Source: Amycolatopsis nivea | GTDB lineage: Bacteria; Actinomycetota; Actinomycetes; Mycobacteriales; Pseudonocardiaceae | Length of the DNA stretch: 64,000 nt | Reading direction: 5' to 3' | Assembly: GCF_004522235.1 (NCBI RefSeq) | Contig: NZ_SDLT01000037.1 | Coordinates: forward strand, 39,679-103,678 | Part shown: positions 59,112-64,000 of the stretch, piece by piece | Position numbering within the stretch: the first letter of the stretch is position 1 | How the letters are laid out: every line of letters begins with the position of its first letter | The notes under the pieces: generated by a model | What the model saw: only the letters and a program-made list of their open reading frames with translations | Databases searched by the model: none | What the model was told of the DNA's origin: nothing | Position numbers and translations under genes: made by a program

Positions 59112-59840
59112 ATGCCTGAAGTATTTGTGAACTACCGCACCGGGGACGGCGAGCAGCTGGCGACGATCATCGACCAGGATTTGCGCCGTCGCTTCGGCGA
59201 CGCAGCCGTTTTCAAGGATCATCGGTCGATTCAGGCAGGCGCGGTGTTCCAGAAGGCGCTGGAGAACGGCGTCTGGGGCAGCAAAGTCTTGTTGTGCGTC
59301 ATCGGGCCTGCCTGGCTGACCGCCGCCGACGGGACCGGAAGGCGCAAGATCGACAATCCGGAAGACTGGATCCACCGCGAGTTGGTGATGGCCTTCGACC
59401 ACGGGGTGCGGGTGATCCCCGTGATCGACGAACAGGCGCAGTCGCCGCTGCCGGTCAAAGAGTTGCCCCAGCCGCTCAAACGGCTCGCGGATCTGCAGTA
59501 CAAGATTTACCACCACCGGGACCCTGACACTGTGCTGAACCGGATCGCTCAGGATGTGCTCGATTCCGTCCCTGGGCTGAAAGATCTTACTCAGCCTGCG
59601 AAACAGGCAGGCGAATCTGCCACGCGGAACGAAGTCCATGGCGGAGGTATAGGCGGGGTTTGGGGCGACCCGTCGATCGGGACGATCATCAGCGGCCCGG
59701 GCAACCAGTACAACGGCGACGTTTTCGGCGGTTCCCAGTTCAACGGCCCGACCCATGCCGGAACGGGCACGTTCAACAACGCACGCACGATCAACGTCGG
59801 GAAAGACGACGGCTCGGCGGAGGGCGAGGAGCGGCCTTGA
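59112..59840 (+). CDS. TIR-domain protein with Gly/Asn-rich tail, candidate NADase effector
   Basis: The 242-residue protein has a TIR domain from MPEVFVNYRTGDGEQLATII to about residue 150. The segment EDWIHRELVMAFDHGVRVIP (84-103) matches the SARM1 stretch DWVHKEIVTAL...IVPIID, which puts Glu90 at the catalytic position, so NAD cleavage is plausible. The last 60 residues are Gly/Asn-rich (SGPGNQYNGDVFGGSQFNGP) and look like a beta-roll or assembly segment. The ATG at 59112 follows GGAGG. The stop overlaps the next start by four bases. Confidence 0.85.
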   Translation: MPEVFVNYRTGDGEQLATIIDQDLRRRFGDAAVFKDHRSIQAGAVFQKALENGVWGSKVLLCVIGPAWLTAADGTGRRKIDNPEDWIHRELVMAFDHGVRVIPVIDEQAQSPLPVKELPQPLKRLADLQYKIYHHRDPDTVLNRIAQDVLDSVPGLKDLTQPAKQAGESATRNEVHGGGIGGVWGDPSIGTIISGPGNQYNGDVFGGSQFNGPTHAGTGTFNNARTINVGKDDGSAEGEERP

Positions 59841-61819
59841 CTGCGAGCGAGCGCGAGTCGCCCGGCCCGTTTCCCTGGCCAGGCGCAGGCGCACCGGTCA
59901 ATCAGTACACCCAGATCAACAACATTGGCACCGCTGGCCCGCACAACCGGCGCCGGCCGTTCGGCCTGCTTCACGAGTCGGACCTCGGCTGGCTCTATCG
60001 AAGGTTCGAACCGCCGGAAGGTTTTCCGCACGCTCAGCACAAGCTGGAGAAGTGCGGGCTGGTCCTCATCTCCGGGCCGGCCGGAGCTGGGACGCGTACC
60101 GCGGCGAAGATGCTCCTGCGCACTTACGCTGATTCCAGTCATCTGTTCCGGGTTTTGCCGACAGAGGTCGAGGAAGACGCGTTCGATCCGGAAAGCGTTG
60201 CCGACGGAGACCTGCTTCTCCTTGACCTTTCCGCGGTCGAGAGCGAGCACTACGCGAAGCTGAAGGAGAAGGCGCTTTACCTCCGGGCGCACACGAAAGC
60301 CCGATCGACCAGATTGGTGATCATCGTCGATCGAGCGGTGGAGGAGCAGTTCGAATTCGACGAGAGCCGCCAGTTCCTGGTTCCGCTGGGGCGGCCCGAC
60401 CCGGCGGTGGTGCTGCGGCGGCATCTCGCTGCGGACGGGCTGTCCGGCGACCTCGATCCGGCGGAGTACCAGGCATTCTGCGCTTCGCTGGTTTCGTCGA
60501 GCATGAACGACCTGGCACGTCTTGCCGACAGAGCGCGGTTATTGGCGCGAGGTGGCGAACGGCTGCTGGATCTGCTCAGGGAAGCGCAGCAGGCGGTTGC
60601 CGACCGGACTGAAGAAGCGCGAAAGCTCCTCGACGGCAAGAAGGACGGCGTGGTCCGCGCGCTCGCGTTGGCCGTGGCGATGCTGGAGGGCGAGCATCGC
60701 AGAGTGGTCTTCGCGGCTGCCGCCAAGCTGCTGACGCAGGTTGAGCACCCGGAGAGCGAGGTTCCGTTGCTGGAACGCACCTCGTTGTCCGGATACCTGG
60801 GCGAGGTCACCGCGGTGGCCGTGGACGAGCACGGCGGGATCCGGTTTCGGGAAGCCGGATACGGCGCCGCGGTCGCCGCCTACTTCTGGCGGGAATACCC
60901 GCGGTTGCACAATGTTCTCCGCGACTGGAGCGCCAGCCTCGTAGGCATGGAGGAATTGAGCAGGCGGTCCCGGCTTCGGCTGGCTGACCGGGTGGCGATC
61001 CAACTGCTCGACGCGGATCTGCACGACGACCTGGCGAAGCTGGTCAGGAACTGGCCGCGGGCGCGGGATTGGCCGGACCAGGTGCAGACCGTCCTGTCGA
61101 GAAGCCTGGCACATCCGCGGCACGGCCGATTCTTCCGGCAGCAGTTCTACACGTGGGCGCGGGCGCGCGACCTGCCGGACCAGTTTGCCGCGGTGCTGGC
61201 CGATCTGTGTGCGGCGGAGATGGCGGCGGAGTACCCCGAAGAGGCGCTCACCAGGCTCAACCACTTGGTCAAGCGAAATCGGGACAGCATCGACAGTTAT
61301 GCGCTGGAGCGGTTGCTCGAACTGGTCGCGAGCGATCTCCGGCTCTACCGCCGTCTCGCCTGGCGGTTGCGGCAGCATCCTCCCCGGCCGGGGCGCGGGC
61401 GATCCGAGACCGAGCTGGCGCTGCGAGTGCTCAGTCCGAAGCTGGTGCTGAGCACTGACGTCCGAGGCCGCCGCTTCGGGGCCGATCCCACTGTGCGCAG
61501 GTGCGTAGAAGCGGTCTGGCGCGCGCTCATGACCAGCCTGCCCGAACGGGAATGGCAGGAGCTTCTGCGGGCTTGGCTGACCGAATGCGTTGATGCGGAA
61601 GCTCCGGACGCGGCCATGCTCGTTCGCGAGGTGCTCGCCGGAGCAGGCGGCGACCCCCGGACCCTCGCCGCCGTCTATGTGGCTGCCAGGGATTGGGCGC
61701 GGAGCGGTGATCGCGTTTCAGACGCCCGCCTCGCGCTCCTTGTCATCCAGCTGATCAACGAAGCGCAGGGTGTGGTCGATCCGGATGCCACTCTCCGCGA
61801 GAAGAAAGGCCGATCATGA
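59837..61819 (+). CDS. P-loop-like NTPase/STAND-type protein of the TIR operon
   Basis: The 660-residue protein begins with a short Asn/Gly segment (APVNQYTQINNIGTAGPHNR) recalling the TIR tail. It then has LVLISGPAGAGTRTAAKMLL, a Walker-A-like loop in which the usual Lys is Thr86 (GAGTRT), and GDLLLLDLS as a Walker B strand near residue 130. The remaining 400 residues are helical repeats. It may be a degenerate STAND-like sensor or scaffold. The start is TTG 59837, coupled as TTGA to the TIR stop; GAGGAGCGG lies just upstream. No family name is certain. Confidence 0.72.
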   Translation: MTASERESPGPFPWPGAGAPVNQYTQINNIGTAGPHNRRRPFGLLHESDLGWLYRRFEPPEGFPHAQHKLEKCGLVLISGPAGAGTRTAAKMLLRTYADSSHLFRVLPTEVEEDAFDPESVADGDLLLLDLSAVESEHYAKLKEKALYLRAHTKARSTRLVIIVDRAVEEQFEFDESRQFLVPLGRPDPAVVLRRHLAADGLSGDLDPAEYQAFCASLVSSSMNDLARLADRARLLARGGERLLDLLREAQQAVADRTEEARKLLDGKKDGVVRALALAVAMLEGEHRRVVFAAAAKLLTQVEHPESEVPLLERTSLSGYLGEVTAVAVDEHGGIRFREAGYGAAVAAYFWREYPRLHNVLRDWSASLVGMEELSRRSRLRLADRVAIQLLDADLHDDLAKLVRNWPRARDWPDQVQTVLSRSLAHPRHGRFFRQQFYTWARARDLPDQFAAVLADLCAAEMAAEYPEEALTRLNHLVKRNRDSIDSYALERLLELVASDLRLYRRLAWRLRQHPPRPGRGRSETELALRVLSPKLVLSTDVRGRRFGADPTVRRCVEAVWRALMTSLPEREWQELLRAWLTECVDAEAPDAAMLVREVLAGAGGDPRTLAAVYVAARDWARSGDRVSDARLALLVIQLINEAQGVVDPDATLREKKGRS

Positions 61820-63309
61820 CTTCATCGGACAAGGCCACGCTCTCCATCGCACTGCTTGTCTGCGCCGGTGTTCCGATCGGTCTCACGATCGCACTGGACT
61901 CTTTTCTCTGGCTTCTGCTCGTGCTTCCGCTGGCGATCGTCCCGGCAGCCGTTTACAAGCGGATCAGGGCCCGGATCGCCTACGAGTCCGAGCTCGACCG
62001 GCGCATGACGGCGCACCTGGCTGCTGTGCAACCGCCCGTGCCGGAGCCGGTGCCGGAGCCTGCTCCGATTCAGTTCGAGCGGGCTGAAGTGACCGCGACA
62101 GCGTTGCCGAGCCGGTCCGAGGACTACCGGTTCCTGTTCTCGGCGACGGTGTGGTGGCGGTTGTGCCCAGGGGTGCGCGGGCCGGTGCACGCCAGCCCCG
62201 GTGCGGTAGCGATCAACGAGGTCGTGGAACGAGCGAAGGCGATCACCGCGGGTGAACTGCCTCTTGACCACGAACAGGTCCGCCACCGGTTGAACAGCGT
62301 GTTGGGCAAGGTCCAGCCGGACAGCTCCGGATTCGTCGAGGTTTCGGCTGCCGACGTGCGCCTCGATCTCGAGACCGCCGACCGGGAGCGGCTTGAGCTG
62401 TTCGCGAGGACGCGCAAAGACGCGCTGGTGTGGGAGTACGAGCGCAAGCATGAGGAAGACCGGCGGCGCTATCTCGGAGAAGATGTTCTCAGCGACACTG
62501 GCAGTGCGGTCGTCTGGTGGCTGGTGAAGCAGAACAACGACGTGGCGAACGTAGTGAAGGACATCAACACTCTCGCCGAGCTGACGGCGGCCGCCAACAA
62601 CGTGCGGCCGGTGGCCGGCCGGGAACTGGGCTATGGGCAGATGGCGTTTCCGGAGGACCTGACCGTGCCCGAGCGCACGCCAGCGGTCTCCGAGCCGTCA
62701 CCGCGGGACAGCGTGGTCGATCTCGTCGAAGCGCTGATGAACGGGATTGGCCTGGACGCAGACGCACCCGAACGGGAGCTGCTGGCTGAACGGCTGGCCA
62801 GTTCTTTTGCCGCGGCGGGCAAACCGGACCCGGCCGATGAGGTCCGCGAGGCCTTCGGCGCGTTGGACCCGGACCCGTCGCCGTCCGGACCGGTTCAGGT
62901 GGAGCTGCCCCAGGACGGATCGGCCCAGGGAAGCTCGGCTTCCCCGGCTTACGACGGCGACGCTCAGCAGGCCCAAGACAGCGGGGCTGCGCGGGCATGG
63001 TTTCAACGGGACGAAGAAGGTGCCGACGCTGATGCTAGGTCGCCGCACGACGTCGCGGCTGGCCGAGTTCCGGACGACGAGGCGGAGTTCGGTCGGGGTG
63101 AGACACCTGATCCGGTTTCGGACGGCGGGGGCGACGGCACACAACCAGAGGTTCCGGAAGCAAGGCACGACAACTCGGACGGGAGGCCGGGCTCCGGCTC
63201 GCCGCACGACGGCGCGGAACCGGCTTTGCTCTGGCCGGATCCTGGTGCGCCGGGAGAGCAGACCGATCGCGTCGCCCACCCCGGGAGCTCGAGCGCGGAT
63301 CAGGAGTGA
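61816..63309 (+). CDS. Membrane-anchored protein of the TIR operon with acidic disordered tail
   Basis: The 497-residue protein has two N-terminal membrane helices (LSIALLVCAGVPIGLTIALD and LWLLLVLPLAIVPAAVY). A Pro-rich linker leads to a cytoplasmic domain of about 170 residues ending RKHEEDRRRYLGEDVLSDTG, and then to about 170 residues of acidic, Gly/Ser/Pro-rich disorder. The cytoplasmic part has a mixed strand/helix order loosely like SPFH proteins, which is only a guess. The ATG at 61816 overlaps the NTPase stop (ATGA). Confidence 0.72.
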   Translation: MTSSDKATLSIALLVCAGVPIGLTIALDSFLWLLLVLPLAIVPAAVYKRIRARIAYESELDRRMTAHLAAVQPPVPEPVPEPAPIQFERAEVTATALPSRSEDYRFLFSATVWWRLCPGVRGPVHASPGAVAINEVVERAKAITAGELPLDHEQVRHRLNSVLGKVQPDSSGFVEVSAADVRLDLETADRERLELFARTRKDALVWEYERKHEEDRRRYLGEDVLSDTGSAVVWWLVKQNNDVANVVKDINTLAELTAAANNVRPVAGRELGYGQMAFPEDLTVPERTPAVSEPSPRDSVVDLVEALMNGIGLDADAPERELLAERLASSFAAAGKPDPADEVREAFGALDPDPSPSGPVQVELPQDGSAQGSSASPAYDGDAQQAQDSGAARAWFQRDEEGADADARSPHDVAAGRVPDDEAEFGRGETPDPVSDGGGDGTQPEVPEARHDNSDGRPGSGSPHDGAEPALLWPDPGAPGEQTDRVAHPGSSSADQE

Positions 63310-63483
63310 GCCGCAGAGACAGGAAGAGGGCCGGGCCGTGTTCGTCGCAGCAGGACTGCTGGGCGAACTGGCCCGGCGGGTGCGGAGCGACGCCGCGGAT
63401 TGAGCGTCGCCGCAGGTCACCGCCCTGGGCAAGAAAATCGTACCCTTTTTCCCGTTCGCTCGTTCCGTTCCCGCTGATTCCAT

Positions 63484-63492
63484 TGTGGACAA
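63484..63492 (-). promoter_or_regulatory. DnaA box
   Basis: TGTGGACAA is the reverse complement of the actinobacterial consensus TTGTCCACA. It is a single isolated copy, possibly fortuitous. Confidence 0.35.
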
Positions 63493-63571
63493 TTTCCGCC
63501 CGCCCGGAACCCGGTTGCGGGACGAATTGGCGGACCGGGAATGGCGGCACCAGGGGCGGTAGCGGTCACAT

Positions 63572-63602
63572 TGCGGAGGGTGGTCAACGAATACCCTCCG
63601 CA
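63572..63602. terminator. Hairpin, 10-bp stem
   Basis: TGCGGAGGGT at 63572-63581 pairs perfectly with ACCCTCCGCA at 63593-63602 around an 11-base loop. It lies 260 bases beyond the TIR operon and may terminate it. Confidence 0.5.
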
Positions 63603-63900
63603 GGATCACTCCTCCGGGTGGGGCGAAGGGCAATCCGCCATCGGGGCCTCGGTTCCGGTAGCTCAGCGTGAGAAAACCGCGGAGCCAGCGTCGCGTTACA
63701 TCACTCTTTAGTGGTGAAATTGCGATAATTGTGGTCACCGGAACCGGCGGGCGGGCGCGGTGCGCGACGGATCTTGCTTTGCGTTTCCCGGGCGTCTTGA
63801 TAATGTCGCGGCCTGCCAGGGACCGACAGTTGTGCTCGGTCACGCGTGGATTCGGGGATCCGTGCGGCGGCTCCATTCTTGATGTTCGGAAGGACAATTC

Positions 63901-64000
63901 ATGCGTTCTGCCCTGCTGCGCGGACGGACCGTCGCGGTCGCCGTTCCCGCGCTGGCTTTGCTCGCCGCCGCCGTCGCCCCGCCGGCGCTCGCCGCCGCCG
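63901..64000 (+). CDS. Secreted protein, N-terminal part only
   Basis: The frame starts at ATG 63901 behind GGAAGGA and runs off the window. Only a signal peptide is seen: MRSALLRGRTVAVAVPALAL then LAAAVAPPALA with an Ala-x-Ala-type cleavage site. The function cannot be told. Confidence 0.75.
   Translation, partial: MRSALLRGRTVAVAVPALALLAAAVAPPALAAA

Larger units (their letters stand above)
63310..63900. other. Intergenic region before the last gene
   Basis: These 591 bases carry no convincing gene. They contain a DnaA-box sequence, a 10-bp-stem hairpin and, near 63724, GATAAT within an AT-richer stretch that could be a -10 region. A short plus-strand frame ending at 63403 (FVAAGLLGELARRVRSDAAD) has no start of its own. 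Confidence 0.45.

Noticed and set aside
62747..63403. Alternative frame overlapping the tail of the membrane protein gene and ending VRSDAAD
   Set aside because: Its start lies inside a coupled gene and only the last 20 residues look protein-like.
63306..63671. Plus-strand frame of about 120 codons after the TIR operon
   Set aside because: It is Arg/Gly/Ser-rich without a family pattern and runs through the hairpin at 63572.
1..64000. tRNA, rRNA genes and CRISPR arrays
   Set aside because: No cloverleaf-like segments, rRNA motifs or regularly spaced identical repeats were noticed when reading the window. A covariance-model search would settle small RNAs.

Overview
The window is high-GC actinomycete DNA, most like Amycolatopsis or another Pseudonocardiaceae. 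The evidence is the conserved block whiG / M23 peptidase / rpsB-tsf-pyrH-frr-cdsA, the dense set of PadR, HxlR, PucR and LuxR regulators, an F420-type (deazaflavin) oxidoreductase, a mycothiol-type DinB protein and frequent GTG/TTG starts. No rRNA, tRNA, CRISPR array or intact insertion sequence was seen.

Layout. 1-7014: housekeeping block (sigma factor tail, M23 peptidase, translation factors, UMP kinase, CDP-DAG synthase). 7031-21333: accessory genes lying between cdsA and rlmN, which are usually close neighbours. They include a VOC protein, a methyltransferase, PadR with a second-type glutamyl-tRNA synthetase, a NarL-type two-component pair, a penicillin-acylase-family enzyme, a dialkylglycine decarboxylase with its LysR regulator, nitronate monooxygenase with HxlR, and a secreted papain-like protease with an anchored partner. 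21723-23135: rlmN and a small conserved ORF. 23136-31918: an island closed by a decayed second copy of the rlmN/small-ORF 3' ends. It holds nuclease and toxin remnants with an intact candidate immunity gene, a membrane protein, a TetR-controlled SDR/F420 pair and a large DUF262-DUF1524-RAMA restriction-like protein. 32065-43269: an MFS transporter, a PucR regulator and a seven-gene operon encoding a Baeyer-Villiger monooxygenase, alpha/beta hydrolase, flavin amine oxidase, membrane protein, aldehyde dehydrogenase, zinc alcohol dehydrogenase and aminotransferase. This looks like a complete route from a cyclic amine through ketone and lactone to a dicarboxylate. 43371-44068: a toxin-antitoxin pair. 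44156-57329: mixed metabolic and regulatory genes (molybdopterin oxidoreductase, HD-GYP/LuxR protein, PucR with a FAD oxidase, GreA-like factor, secreted protein, NBR1-Ig-like membrane protein).

57786-63309: an HTH regulator followed by three genes coupled by 4-base overlaps. They encode a TIR protein with a SARM1-like catalytic glutamate, a P-loop-like NTPase whose Walker A lysine is replaced, and a two-helix membrane protein with a long acidic tail. This is the best candidate in the window for an undescribed (probably defence) system. The window ends in the signal peptide of a further secreted protein.

Two convergent gene ends (11239-11284 and 50609-50650) carry the same family of near-perfect inverted repeat, probably a dispersed bidirectional terminator. 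Gene functions are inferred from motifs read by eye; no database search was run.
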